NCBI GenBank assembly: GCA_910587375.1
Contig: CAJULR010000018.1
Location: forward strand, 1-49,854
Reading direction: 5' to 3'
Source of the DNA: Candidatus Gastranaerophilales bacterium
GTDB lineage: Bacteria; Cyanobacteriota; Vampirovibrionia; Gastranaerophilales; Gastranaerophilaceae
DNA length: 49,854 bases
Part shown: positions 14,727-23,979 of the stretch, in pieces
Numbering within the stretch: the first letter of the stretch is position 1
How the letters are laid out: every line of letters begins with the position of its first letter
Made by a program: the position numbers and the translations under genes
Notes under the pieces: model-generated
What the model saw: only the letters and a program-made list of their open reading frames with translations
Databases searched by the model: none
Told to the model about the DNA's origin: nothing

Positions 14727-16580
14727 TTATTTTTTTCCAATATCTTTTCTGTATATTTTGCCGTCAAATTTAATGCTTTCAGCCGTTTTATAAACAAACT
14801 CCCTTGTGTCTTCACCGGATTTTACAATACTTAAAACCCGCCCGCCACTCACGGTTAAAGAACCCTGCGAAGTCTTCACCCCTGCAAAATAAGTTTTACA
14901 GCCGTATTCTTTGGCCGCATCAAGGTTTTTAATTTCAGCGCCTTTTTTAGGATTAGAAGGATACCCATCAGACGCCAAAACCAAGCAATAAGCCTTTTTA
15001 TCAGCAATTTTTAAATCCGATTTTTTAAGCTTTTTTTCTGTCATTTTGATAAAAATATCTAAAAGGTCAACACCGCGCGAAACATCCAAAAGCTCAAGCA
15101 AGGCCTGGCATTCAGGGTCTCCAAAACGCATATTATACTCTAAAACCTTGGGTCCATCATCTGTTAAAATAAGGCCTGAATAAATCACACCACAAAAATC
15201 AGCCTTTTCCCTTACAAGCGCCGCTTCCAGGGTTTTTAAATATTCTTCAATTTCATTTTTTTGCTTCAAAGTAATTTCGCTTGGCGCCACAGCCCCCATT
15301 CCGCCTGTATTTGGGCCTTTATCATCCTCTAAAAGCTTTTTATAATCTGACGCCGGAGGAAAAGACACAAGCGTTTTGCCATCCCAAAGAGAAATTATGG
15401 ACACTTCTTTACCGAAAAGCCGCTCCTCTAAAAGGATTTTCTCTGAAGCGGCTCCAAATTTCCCGTCCAGGAACTCTTTTGCATTTTTTTTTGCTTCACT
15501 AAAGTCGTTTGGAACAAAGACACCCTTACCAAGCGCCAAACCATCCGCCTTAATCACAGGCGGCGCAAGGGTTTTAGAATTGGCAAAATATTCTAAGGCA
15601 CATTCAAGCGATTTTTCATCAAACGCAAGTTTGTAATCCGCGGTTTTTATGTCATTTCTTTGCATAAACTTTTTAGCAAAACTTTTTGACCCCTCAAGGC
15701 GCGCCCAGTCTTTGTTTGCACCAATAACTTTAATTCCGCCTTTTTCAAAAACATCTGCAATCCCTTCACACAAAGGGTTTTCCGGGCCGACAACAAGAAT
15801 ATCGACCCTTTTTTCTATACTTTTTTGCAAAAGGTCTAAATAATCACTAAAATTAATGGTTTCGCCCAAATTTTTAAACCCATCATTAGGATTAGCAAGG
15901 TATAGGCGTTTTAAAAATGGCGAACTGCTTATGACAGAAGCGATAGCGTGTTCTCTCGCCCCGCCGCCAAAAACAAGAACATTTTTCTTAAATAGCAATT
16001 TTTCAATGGTTTCAGGGTAAATTGAATGTTCTATTTTATGAATTTCATTTTCAAGTGCAGACAGGCCCAAACCCTCTGTTTTCAAGGGCTGCCGTGCAAT
16101 AATATAGCCTAAATCCACCTCTTTTTGAACAAAATGCACTGTAACGCCCGTTTCTTTTGCGCCGGCCTCAAATGCCCTTGCAATAGCATTTTTGCCCTTA
16201 AATTCAGGGAGGAGAGAAGGGTGAATATTGATAATATTTGCAAGGCTGTTAGCACAAAACACGCCATTGGAGGAGATTTCAAGGATTTTTTCAGGCAAAA
16301 CCCGCATAAATCCAGCAAGAACATATAAATCATATTCGCCTTTGCGCGCCGCTAAAAAATCATAAAATTTCTCAAATTCAATACAAAAAGCAGGAATACC
16401 AAGGGTTTTTGCCCTATCTAAAACAGGGGCACCCTTTTTATCGCACAAAAGCTCAAATTTTACCTTATCCTGAAAACCCTTGGCACGAAAGTATTTCACA
16501 ATGGCTTCAAAATTAGAACCATTGCCTGAGGCCATTATTAAAACGCTTTTAGGTTTAAAATGCTGCTTTTGTACCATCAT
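14727..16580 (-). CDS. purND: PurN-PurD fusion: GAR transformylase + GAR synthetase
   Basis: Two purine enzymes are joined in one 617-residue frame. Residues about 10-197 are PurN (glycinamide ribonucleotide formyltransferase): SGNGSNFEAIV, the catalytic stretch INIHPSLLPEFKG with N118 and H120, and D156 in VDLGYII. Residues about 198-617 are PurD, an ATP-grasp ligase: VLVFGGGAREHAI, VGPENPLCEGI, GPNTGGMGAVAP, VLEYNMRFGDPE. The two domains abut with almost no linker, although PurD (step 2) acts before PurN (step 3). Animal GART also joins these enzymes but in the order PurD-PurM-PurN. Its start overlaps purM by 26 bases. Catalytic residues appear intact in both halves. Confidence 0.93.
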   Translation of the reverse strand: MMVQKQHFKPKSVLIMASGNGSNFEAIVKYFRAKGFQDKVKFELLCDKKGAPVLDRAKTLGIPAFCIEFEKFYDFLAARKGEYDLYVLAGFMRVLPEKILEISSNGVFCANSLANIINIHPSLLPEFKGKNAIARAFEAGAKETGVTVHFVQKEVDLGYIIARQPLKTEGLGLSALENEIHKIEHSIYPETIEKLLFKKNVLVFGGGAREHAIASVISSSPFLKRLYLANPNDGFKNLGETINFSDYLDLLQKSIEKRVDILVVGPENPLCEGIADVFEKGGIKVIGANKDWARLEGSKSFAKKFMQRNDIKTADYKLAFDEKSLECALEYFANSKTLAPPVIKADGLALGKGVFVPNDFSEAKKNAKEFLDGKFGAASEKILLEERLFGKEVSIISLWDGKTLVSFPPASDYKKLLEDDKGPNTGGMGAVAPSEITLKQKNEIEEYLKTLEAALVREKADFCGVIYSGLILTDDGPKVLEYNMRFGDPECQALLELLDVSRGVDLLDIFIKMTEKKLKKSDLKIADKKAYCLVLASDGYPSNPKKGAEIKNLDAAKEYGCKTYFAGVKTSQGSLTVSGGRVLSIVKSGEDTREFVYKTAESIKFDGKIYRKDIGKK

Positions 16581-17523
16581 AAGACTTTTCTACCGCTCCA
16601 AAAACAAAGGGGGAGTACCTTTTGGTAATTTCCAAAACTTTTTCAACATTTTCAGGCCTTGTTATAACACAAAAACCCGCGCCCATATTGAATGTACGCA
16701 ACATTTCATCAGCGCCGACATTTCTTTTTAAAGCCTCAAAAACGTCAATTTCAGGAAGAACATCCTGATTTAAGCGGGCGCAAAGGCCGTCAGGGATTGT
16801 TCTTTCAAGATTTGATAAAATTCCTCCGCCTGTTATATTTGCTAACCCCGTAACTAAGCCCCTGTCGCAGAGCTCCAGAATTTCATTAACATAAATCACA
16901 GTCGGCTCAAGAGTTTTCAGAAATTCATCTTCACTTAAAAGTCCGTCGTTAAAAAGTTTTCTCACCAAAGAAAAGCCGTTTGAATGCACCCCGCTTGATT
17001 TTAAGGCAATTACAACGTCCCCTTCGTGCACATTTTCTTTTGAAATATAATTTGCCTTTTTCACAAGCCCCACGGCAAAACCCGCCACATCAAAAAGCCC
17101 TTTTTTAATAAAATCGCCAAGTTCAGACGTTTCGCCCCCAATAAGAGCGCAATTATAAAGCCTTAACACTGAATTCAACTCTTTGATAAAATTTGAAACC
17201 TCATTTGGATTTAAAACATTTGTTGCCAAATAATCCAAGAAAAACAAGGGTTTTGCACCAGTGCAAATTAAATCATTCAAATTCATCGCCGCTAAATCAA
17301 GCGCAATCGTTCGATATAGCCCTCTTTCAAGAAGCGGGATAATTTTTGTTCCAATACCATCCGTCGTGCCCGCAAAATAATATTCAGGAAGCACAGGATG
17401 TTCAAAAATGCCTGCAAAATTTGAAAAATTAGGAGACTGCAACCCTGAAAACAAAAGCCCTGAAAGCGTTTCAGTGTTTTGCAAATTTACGCCGGAATCT
17501 TTATAGGTATATTTTTTCATCAC
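16555..17523 (-). CDS. purM: PurM: phosphoribosylformylglycinamidine cyclo-ligase (AIR synthetase)
   Basis: PurM closes the imidazole ring at step 5 of purine synthesis. The 322 residues show YKDSGVNL near the N-terminus, FAGTTDGIGTK, DLAAMNLNDLICTGAKPLFFLDYLA in part, GGETSELG and SSGVHSNGFSLVR. The N-terminal segment is a little shorter than in E. coli. It lies 70 bases after purL and overlaps purND. Confidence 0.95.
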   Translation of the reverse strand: MMKKYTYKDSGVNLQNTETLSGLLFSGLQSPNFSNFAGIFEHPVLPEYYFAGTTDGIGTKIIPLLERGLYRTIALDLAAMNLNDLICTGAKPLFFLDYLATNVLNPNEVSNFIKELNSVLRLYNCALIGGETSELGDFIKKGLFDVAGFAVGLVKKANYISKENVHEGDVVIALKSSGVHSNGFSLVRKLFNDGLLSEDEFLKTLEPTVIYVNEILELCDRGLVTGLANITGGGILSNLERTIPDGLCARLNQDVLPEIDVFEALKRNVGADEMLRTFNMGAGFCVITRPENVEKVLEITKRYSPFVFGAVEKSYDGTKAAF

Positions 17524-17593
17524 GTCTCCCGCCCGTATTATAGCACAACTTTGAACACGGCTTCCAAGCTTTTAAACTTTTTTCAAACCCCCT

Positions 17594-19912
17594 TCAAGGC
17601 CTTTCAAATTTTTCTTCAAGTGCATTTTGATAAACATGATTTAATTCAAGGGTTCTGATTTTTGCAAAACCAAAGTCTAAAACCCCGGAGCTATCGGCCT
17701 TTCCAAGAATTTCAAAAGGAATTTTATTTTTTTGAAGAAAATTTTGCACCAAATTTTCATCTTTAACGGAAATTAAGTATCTGCCTGTGATTTCGCCAAA
17801 CAATAAATCAATATCAGCCGGCAACAAGCCTTTAAAACCTATAACGCCATCAAGAAGAGCGCTGCGCCAGGTTTTACAGGAATTAAACAGCATAATCAAA
17901 AGCGCACCAAGGGTTCCGCCCTTTGAAACATCGATACAGCCTTGAATTTGGCCTTTCTTTGCCAATTTAAATATTACCTTTTTGAGCTTCGTTTCAAGAG
18001 AAACATCAACCATATCCGGCTTTCCGCCCTCAAAACCAAAAAGCGCTTTTTGATATAAAGAGCCTCCTATGTTTGAATTTTTGTCCATTTTTTTGCCGAT
18101 TAAAAAAATGGTATTATCAGGACGGACTTCAGCGTAAATAGGAGCTTTTAGGGCCATTTTGCTCAACATGCCAATGACAGGCGTTGGATGGATTTTGCTT
18201 TTGCGCGGCACAAACTCGGGATTTTCAGAGAAATTTATGGTGCAATCCTGCTCTACACCTTCGTTATAGAAAGATACATTCCCCGAAACCACAGGAATTT
18301 CAAGCGCAAGAAGCGCGTCTTTCAAGCCATTTACCGTTTGGATAAATTGATACGCTACATCGGATTTTTCAGGGTTTGCAAAATTTAAACAATTTGTTAT
18401 ACCAAGTGGCTCAAAGCCGCTCGATACGGCATTTCTAAAGCTTTCAAAGACAGTGTTGAAGGCGCCAAGGTATGAATCTAAAAAAGAAGTTGATTCGTTT
18501 GAGTCCATTGAAAAACCAATGGTTTTGCCTTCTTCAAAAATATAAAGAGGTGAAACCCCGAGGCAATGGGGATTTTTAAGAGTTCTTGCGCCAACAGTGG
18601 CGTCATATCGCTCATACACAAATTTTTTGCTTGCAAATTCAGGTGCAGCCGTCATTTTGAATATTATATGCTTTAAATTTTCAGAACTGTTGAGGCTTTC
18701 AGGGATTACAAAACGTTTTTTTTGCAAAATATCAAGATATTCAGGCTTTTTTGGGTTGAGTTCATATAAAACAGGGTTGGTTAACGCCGAAACATCAAGC
18801 AAACAGAGCATTTCACCATTCATATAAAGCGAATAATCACGCCCTGCCTTTGTTTTACCTATGATATCAGCATTGATTTCATATTTTTTACAAATTTCAA
18901 ATATCTCACGCACACCCCTGTCATTTGCCGTAAACACCATTCTTTCCTGGGATTCAGAGAGCATAATCTCATAAGGAGTCATATTTTTCTCGCGCAGCGG
19001 CACTTTTTCAAGATATAATTCAACCGAAACACCGCCCTTGTCTGCCATTTCGGTGGTGGAACTCAAAAGCCCCGCAGCACCCAAATCTTGACACGAAAAC
19101 ACATTTTTGGATTTTAGAATTTCCAAAGTGGCCTCTATGACGTTCTTTTTGACATAAGGGTCGCCAATTTGAACAGACAACTTATCTTCTTTATTGTCTT
19201 CAAGCTCTTTTGAAGCAAAGGCCGCGCCAAAAAGCCCGTCACGCCCCGTTCTTGAACCAATTAAAACGATGTGCGAATTTGCTTTTGCACGTGCGGTTTT
19301 AACCTTATTTTTGTGGCAAAGCCCGACAGCCATTACGTTTACAAGAGGCGACAAGTTGAAACACCCGTTAAAACTTATTTCTCCGCCAATTGTTGGAACG
19401 CCGGTAGAATTTCCATAGTCTGAAATTCCTTCTGCAACACCGTTTAGAAGATATTTATTTCTTCTAATTGAAGCTAAATCAAGCCTTTTGGTGTCATACA
19501 AGCCTGAAAAAGTGCTCATTTGCTCATTAAGAGAAACAATTGGACCAAATTTCAAAGAATTTAAAAGCGCAATCGGCCGTGCGTTCATTGCAAGAATGTC
19601 CCGCAAAATGCCGCCAATTCCTGTCGCAGCGCCTTGATAAGGTTCAACTGCAGAGGGGTGATTATGGGATTCTGTTTTAAAAAATATGATATGGCGGCCA
19701 AGCTTTATCCCGCCTGCGTTTTCGCTTCTATAAAGCGCCCCCTTGTCAGGCAAAAGGCTTAAATATTTTTTTGAATGCTTATAGCCGCAATGTTCAGACC
19801 ACATCGCAGAAAAGAGGTATAATTCAAGCTCGTTTGGCGCACGGCCCAAGCGTTTTACAATTTCACTATATTCAAAAGAAGAAATTCCTAAATCTTTAAG
19901 TTTTACGCTCAT
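17594..19912 (-). CDS. purL: PurL: FGAM synthase, synthetase subunit (small type)
   Basis: PurL converts FGAR to FGAM using ammonia from PurQ, held together by PurS. The 772 residues are the length of the three-subunit type. Motifs include FSAMWSEHCGYKHSK near the N-terminus, FKTESHNHPSAVEPYQGA, SCQDLGAAGLLSS and GISNxxNFGNPEK-like LGITNCLNFANPEKS. It overlaps purQ by four bases. The glutaminase domain of large PurL is absent, consistent with separate purQ and purS genes upstream. Confidence 0.95.
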   Translation of the reverse strand: MSVKLKDLGISSFEYSEIVKRLGRAPNELELYLFSAMWSEHCGYKHSKKYLSLLPDKGALYRSENAGGIKLGRHIIFFKTESHNHPSAVEPYQGAATGIGGILRDILAMNARPIALLNSLKFGPIVSLNEQMSTFSGLYDTKRLDLASIRRNKYLLNGVAEGISDYGNSTGVPTIGGEISFNGCFNLSPLVNVMAVGLCHKNKVKTARAKANSHIVLIGSRTGRDGLFGAAFASKELEDNKEDKLSVQIGDPYVKKNVIEATLEILKSKNVFSCQDLGAAGLLSSTTEMADKGGVSVELYLEKVPLREKNMTPYEIMLSESQERMVFTANDRGVREIFEICKKYEINADIIGKTKAGRDYSLYMNGEMLCLLDVSALTNPVLYELNPKKPEYLDILQKKRFVIPESLNSSENLKHIIFKMTAAPEFASKKFVYERYDATVGARTLKNPHCLGVSPLYIFEEGKTIGFSMDSNESTSFLDSYLGAFNTVFESFRNAVSSGFEPLGITNCLNFANPEKSDVAYQFIQTVNGLKDALLALEIPVVSGNVSFYNEGVEQDCTINFSENPEFVPRKSKIHPTPVIGMLSKMALKAPIYAEVRPDNTIFLIGKKMDKNSNIGGSLYQKALFGFEGGKPDMVDVSLETKLKKVIFKLAKKGQIQGCIDVSKGGTLGALLIMLFNSCKTWRSALLDGVIGFKGLLPADIDLLFGEITGRYLISVKDENLVQNFLQKNKIPFEILGKADSSGVLDFGFAKIRTLELNHVYQNALEEKFERP

Positions 19913-20658
19913 TTTCTGCCATTTCTCCCAATTTTAGAAGAGATTTCGCCCTTTATCATATCAAATATTTTAAACCCATCCAAAGTGTTTGACAGGGCAC
20001 ATTCCTTTGACATTGCCCTTTCAGGGTGCGGCATCATCCCTATAACCCCAAGATTTCTGTCATACAGCCCTGCAATGTCCTCCAAAGAGCCATTTGGGTT
20101 GTTTTTATACCTTAAAAATATCATATTTTCTTTTTTTATGCGCTCCAAATCCGCACTGCCGGCGTAAAAGGAGCCTTCTTTATGTGCAACAGGAAGGGTA
20201 ATTTCTTCGCTAGAAACAGAGTTTAAAGACTCACCACAAGAGGTTTTTGACGTAAAAATAAGTTCTTCGTCTCTTGAAATAAAGCGCGTAGAAGCATTTT
20301 CAACCAATGCACCCGGCAAAAGCCCGGCTTCACAGAGGATTTGAAACCCGTTGCATATTCCAAGAACAAGGCCCCGCCTTGCTTTTACGTATTCCTTAAG
20401 CGCAAAAACCGCAGGGGAAAGCTTTGCAAGGCGCCCTGCGCGGATATAATCTCCAAATGAAAAGCCGCCCGGAAGCACAATTAAGTCGTAACGGGACAAA
20501 TCGGTTTCCGTATGGAAGACATATTTCACATCAAAACCGGCCTTTTTAAGGGCAAATTTTGTATCTCTGTCACAGTTTGTGCCCAAAAAAACTATAATTC
20601 CGGCTATTAATTTCCTTTTATATCCTTTTGTAAACCCAGAAAACACGCTTTTCCTCAC
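19909..20658 (-). CDS. purQ: PurQ: FGAM synthase, glutaminase subunit
   Basis: A class I glutamine amidotransferase that supplies ammonia to PurL. The nucleophile is C102 in LGICNGFQ and the partners are H211 and E213 in MMPHPERA. At 249 residues it has about 17 residues before the usual start of the fold (IAGIIVFLGTNCD). The start is GTG at 20656-20658, overlapping the purS TGA as GTGA; there is no in-frame Met between it and the fold, so translational coupling with purS supports this start. Confidence 0.93.
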   Translation of the reverse strand: MRKSVFSGFTKGYKRKLIAGIIVFLGTNCDRDTKFALKKAGFDVKYVFHTETDLSRYDLIVLPGGFSFGDYIRAGRLAKLSPAVFALKEYVKARRGLVLGICNGFQILCEAGLLPGALVENASTRFISRDEELIFTSKTSCGESLNSVSSEEITLPVAHKEGSFYAGSADLERIKKENMIFLRYKNNPNGSLEDIAGLYDRNLGVIGMMPHPERAMSKECALSNTLDGFKIFDMIKGEISSKIGRNGRK

Positions 20659-20924
20659 GCCCTTCCTTGCGCCGTTTCCTCGAAACTTAAAATCTCGTAC
20701 GTTTCAACCACAGGGTTTATAAGCACCTCGCTGCAGATGTTTTCAAGTTTTTTTTCGGCTTCAAGCCTGTCTTTGCCCGAAATTTCAAGCTCAAAAAACT
20801 TACCAATTCTTGTGTTTGCAGCCTCTTCCAGGCCTATTCTTTTTAAAACAGCGCTCACAGCCTCGCCTTTGGCGTCTTTTACCGTATTTTTAAGTTTTAC
20901 AACCACTTTTGCTCTAAATTTCAT
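20655..20924 (-). CDS. purS: PurS: FGAM synthase, PurS subunit
   Basis: PurS bridges PurQ and PurL. The 89 residues show KFRAKVVVKLKNTVKDAKGE, then LKRIGLEEAANTRIGKFFEL, the family pattern. It is the first gene of purS-purQ-purL-purM-purND. There is no Shine-Dalgarno; a -10-like TAAAAT (20931-20936 on the minus strand) ends six bases before the ATG, so the operon mRNA may be leaderless. Confidence 0.92.
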   Translation of the reverse strand: MKFRAKVVVKLKNTVKDAKGEAVSAVLKRIGLEEAANTRIGKFFELEISGKDRLEAEKKLENICSEVLINPVVETYEILSFEETAQGRA

Positions 20925-20930
20925 AGGTTT

Positions 20931-20936
20931 ATTTTA
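20931..20936 (-). promoter_or_regulatory. -10 box six bases before purS (probable leaderless mRNA)
   Basis: The minus strand reads TATAAAAT just upstream of purS; TAAAAT ends six bases before the ATG at 20924. No good -35 was found and no ribosome site exists between. Confidence 0.4.
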
Positions 20937-21037
20937 TAATGAAAGAAAATCAGTTTAAAGAGCTGGGGTAAAACAGGCAATACAGTATAAAATCAGCCTA
21001 AGATGTCCCCAAAAACAGAATACACAAAGGCGAAAAA

Positions 21038-21622
21038 ATGAAAGAAACTTTATATTCAACAAAATTCTTAAATTTAATGGCGTCAAAGCGCAAGGGGAAG
21101 GCAGATTGGGTTTATGCACACAGGCCCAATGCAAAAAATGTTGTAATTATTGTGCCTGTGATACATAAGGAAAATGGTGATTATACACTGTTTTTGACGA
21201 CAAAAAGACCGCCAATTACGGAAGAATACGGGGATGTGACTTGTTTAGAATTCCCTGCAGGGCTTGTTGGGGATGAAAACAAGGACGAAACCACAGAAAT
21301 TGCACTAAATAAGGAACTTTTGGAAGAAACGGGGTATGAAGCGAAAAAATTTGAAATTAAGGTGAAAAACCTAACTTCTTCAGGAGGCATGACAAGTGAA
21401 AAATCTACTCTTGCGCTTGCAGAAATTTTTGACACCAAGAAGAAAGCGGAGCCTGTGGACGATGGCGGGGTTATAACGGGGCAGGTTGAAGTGAGGCTTG
21501 AAGATGTGGCAAATTTTCTAGAGAAAGCGGAAGAAAAGGGGATGTATCTTTCGGCGCAAACCCTTGCAGGGGCATATTTTCTTGCAACCAAATTTTTCCA
21601 GACAACCAAAAAATGTCTGTAA
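21038..21622 (+). CDS. Nudix hydrolase (ADP-ribose pyrophosphatase-like)
   Basis: The protein should cleave a nucleoside diphosphate linked to another group, with Mg2+. The Nudix box runs from G78 to Y100: G, five residues, E84, seven residues, then KELLEETGY. The normally conserved Arg before the first catalytic Glu is Lys (K92), a conservative change; E93, E96 and E97 are present. The upstream LEFPAGL motif (70-76) is typical of the ADP-sugar pyrophosphatase group, but the substrate is not certain. It is transcribed divergently from purS. 194 residues; AAAGGCG precedes the ATG. Confidence 0.87.
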   Translation: MKETLYSTKFLNLMASKRKGKADWVYAHRPNAKNVVIIVPVIHKENGDYTLFLTTKRPPITEEYGDVTCLEFPAGLVGDENKDETTEIALNKELLEETGYEAKKFEIKVKNLTSSGGMTSEKSTLALAEIFDTKKKAEPVDDGGVITGQVEVRLEDVANFLEKAEEKGMYLSAQTLAGAYFLATKFFQTTKKCL

Positions 21623-21711
21623 CAAAATATTACAAAAGAAAAAGGCGGCAAGCCCCGCGGGCATTTTTATGAAATAATTTTAAAAGGATGGATTTTAATC
21701 GGGGAAGATGA

Positions 21712-23532
21712 ATGAAATTAGCCAAAACGCAAGCAAACACTGCATTTAACTATGCCTTTTTATCAAAAAGGATTTTTCCATACCTAAAACCTTTAATACC
21801 AAGGATGGCGCTTGCTTTTATCCTTGCAATTCCTTTAGGGCTTTTGGACGGCGCCACAGCGTTTGCCTTAAAACCTTATATTGACGTGGTTGTGAACGGA
21901 AACCCGATGACATTTAGAGGGTTTGAACTTACAAGGGATTTGCTTGCAACGCTAATTCCCTGGCTAATTGTGGGTTTTGCGGTCGTTCAGGGGCTTTTAA
22001 AATATACCAATGCTTATTTAACAGACTGGCTTACAAACAAAATTTCAAACTCAATCAAAATTGACCTGTTTAAAAAATTGACAAGTCTTGATTCAAAATT
22101 TTTCGACATAAACTCTTCCGGCATTGTGCTTTCAAGGTTTTTAAACGACCCTGATACAGCCTCAAAAAGCGTTATAGAATCAATCAAAACGCTTATAACT
22201 TGCGCCACAGGGGCAATGGGGCTTATTGCAGTACTTTTGTATAACAGCTGGAAGCTTGCGCTTGTTGGCGTTGTGGTTCTTGTGATTGCGTTTTTACCCG
22301 TTGCAATGATAAGAAAGAAGATTAAACAGGTTTCAAACGCAACAATGGCCTTAACAGGGGGCATAAACACAAACTTTAACGAAACCTATCACGGAAATAA
22401 AATTATGACAGGCTATAGGCTTCAAGAAAGCTTAAATGCCAAGTTTCAGGGGCAAATTCACCAATCTTTTGCACTTGCTATGTCTTTAACAAAGCGTGTG
22501 GGGTGGATGTCGCCCATTATGTATTTAATTGCAAGCATTGGCGTTGCAATTGTTATGCTTTTTGGAAACCATTTGATTATTTCGGGCGAAATGACAACAG
22601 GAAGCTTTGCAAGTTTTATCACATCCTTATTGCTTTTATATAAGCCAATTAAGGATTTAGGGCGCACATTGACAAATTTGCAAAACGTTTTTGTTGCAAT
22701 GAGCAGGGTGTTTGAGCTTTTTGATTTAAACCCTGAAATCTCAGATAAAAAAGACACTTTGGAACTTACAGGCGTTCAAAACAGTATAGATTTTGAAAAT
22801 ATTTATTTTGAATATGAAGAAAATACACCAGTGCTTTTTGATGTTTCATTCAATGTGAAAAAAGGACAGACGGTGGCGCTTGTAGGAAACTCTGGCGGTG
22901 GAAAATCAACAATAGTAAACCTTTTGCCGAGGTTTTACGATATAAAATCAGGCAGCATTAAAATTGACGGCACAGACATCAGGAATTTCAGCCTGGCTTC
23001 TTTAAGAGGCAATATTTCAGAGGTTTTCCAGGACAATTTCCTATACTCGGGAACAATTAGGGAAAACATCTTGATGGGAAAATTTGACGCAAGCGAAGAA
23101 GAACTCCAAAAGGCGATTAAAGGTGCACATTTGGATGAATTTTTACACACGCTTGATAATGGCGTAGACACTGTGATTGGCGAAAGGGGCACAACGCTTT
23201 CTGGCGGCCAAAGGCAAAGGGTGGCCATTGCACGCGCTATGATTAAAGACGCGCCGATTATTATTTTAGATGAGGCGACAAGTGCTTTAGACAATAAGTC
23301 CGAAGCCATTGTACAGAGGGCGCTTGAGAACCTGATGAAAGACAAAACCGTTTTTGTTATTGCGCACAGGCTTTCTACAATTAAAAATGCGGACAAAATA
23401 TTAGTGATTAATGACGGAAAATTGGCAGAAGAAGGCACGCACGAAGAGCTTTTAAGGATAGAAAACGGACAGTATAAATATTTATATGAAATGCAGTTTC
23501 AAAAGAATGAAATAGAAGCAGAAACACTGTAA
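21712..23532 (+). CDS. MsbA-like ABC exporter (fused membrane and ATPase domains)
   Basis: A half-transporter of 606 residues. Six membrane helices fill about residues 30-320. The ATPase domain has Walker A GNSGGGKS (392-399), signature LSGGQRQR (496-503), Walker B IIILDEATSALD and the switch His in VIAHRLSTI. Sequence style is that of lipid A flippase MsbA and related lipid or drug exporters, and substrate cannot be told from sequence alone. GGGGAAG precedes the ATG. It lies 89 bases after the Nudix gene on the same strand and has no partner subunit, so it should act as a homodimer in the inner membrane. Confidence 0.88.
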   Translation: MKLAKTQANTAFNYAFLSKRIFPYLKPLIPRMALAFILAIPLGLLDGATAFALKPYIDVVVNGNPMTFRGFELTRDLLATLIPWLIVGFAVVQGLLKYTNAYLTDWLTNKISNSIKIDLFKKLTSLDSKFFDINSSGIVLSRFLNDPDTASKSVIESIKTLITCATGAMGLIAVLLYNSWKLALVGVVVLVIAFLPVAMIRKKIKQVSNATMALTGGINTNFNETYHGNKIMTGYRLQESLNAKFQGQIHQSFALAMSLTKRVGWMSPIMYLIASIGVAIVMLFGNHLIISGEMTTGSFASFITSLLLLYKPIKDLGRTLTNLQNVFVAMSRVFELFDLNPEISDKKDTLELTGVQNSIDFENIYFEYEENTPVLFDVSFNVKKGQTVALVGNSGGGKSTIVNLLPRFYDIKSGSIKIDGTDIRNFSLASLRGNISEVFQDNFLYSGTIRENILMGKFDASEEELQKAIKGAHLDEFLHTLDNGVDTVIGERGTTLSGGQRQRVAIARAMIKDAPIIILDEATSALDNKSEAIVQRALENLMKDKTVFVIAHRLSTIKNADKILVINDGKLAEEGTHEELLRIENGQYKYLYEMQFQKNEIEAETL

Positions 23533-23925
23533 CGGCCAAAACACTCTTGCTTCCTTTTTGCTTGGTTGATTTTCTCGTTTCAAAGGTTTGAAAACGAACA
23601 CAGGGCGGTCTGTTGCACATCTTGAACTCTATGAAAGTTTTATACGGAGTGCTTCGCGACAGTGTTCTTATTTCAAACCTTCTGCACTCCAAAATCTACT
23701 CAAAATCTTTACAGAGTTAGTTTATCTCTTTTGTTAATTAATGTAACAAAAACACTAATTTTTTCATCCCAAATAGCAAAAAACATTTTTAACGGTTTTT
23801 TATATAGTGTATTCAATACACGAAAAAGAAATTCTCAATAAAATAAATTGAAGCATTAACAAAAGAAGCAACCCCTTAACAACACAAAAAAAGTAAATTA
23901 TACCTAACACAAAAAACACAATTTT
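23533..23925. other. Non-coding stretch after the ABC exporter
   Basis: No gene is supported. It holds a 9-bp hairpin (CGTTTCAAA/TTTGAAAACG near 23575-23598), related TTTCAAACCTT sequence near 23671, and the palindrome at 23807-23821, then ends at the terminator 23926-23965. It is long for a 3' untranslated region, so a small RNA ending at that terminator is possible. Confidence 0.35.
23807..23821. promoter_or_regulatory. 15-base palindrome, possible operator
   Basis: GTGTATT-C-AATACAC is a perfect inverted repeat of seven bases around one base. It is preceded by AT-rich sequence (TATATA). A dimeric regulator could bind it; the regulator is unknown. Confidence 0.3.
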
Positions 23926-23965
23926 AAACGCCAAATTCCTTAAATCTTTGGAAAACGGCGTTTTT
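23926..23965 (+). terminator. Rho-independent terminator
   Basis: AAACGCC (23926-23932) pairs with GGCGTTT (23957-23963), with an inner TTCC/GGAA pairing, followed by a T-rich tract on the plus strand. It is about 390 bases past the ABC exporter, just before the convergent histidine kinase gene. Confidence 0.6.
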
Positions 23966-23979
23966 ATTTTATAAAGCTT

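Noticed and set aside
23408..23692. A 94-codon minus-strand frame across the end of the ABC exporter
   Set aside because: It overlaps a certain gene on the other strand, has no ribosome site and a biased shadow-like composition.
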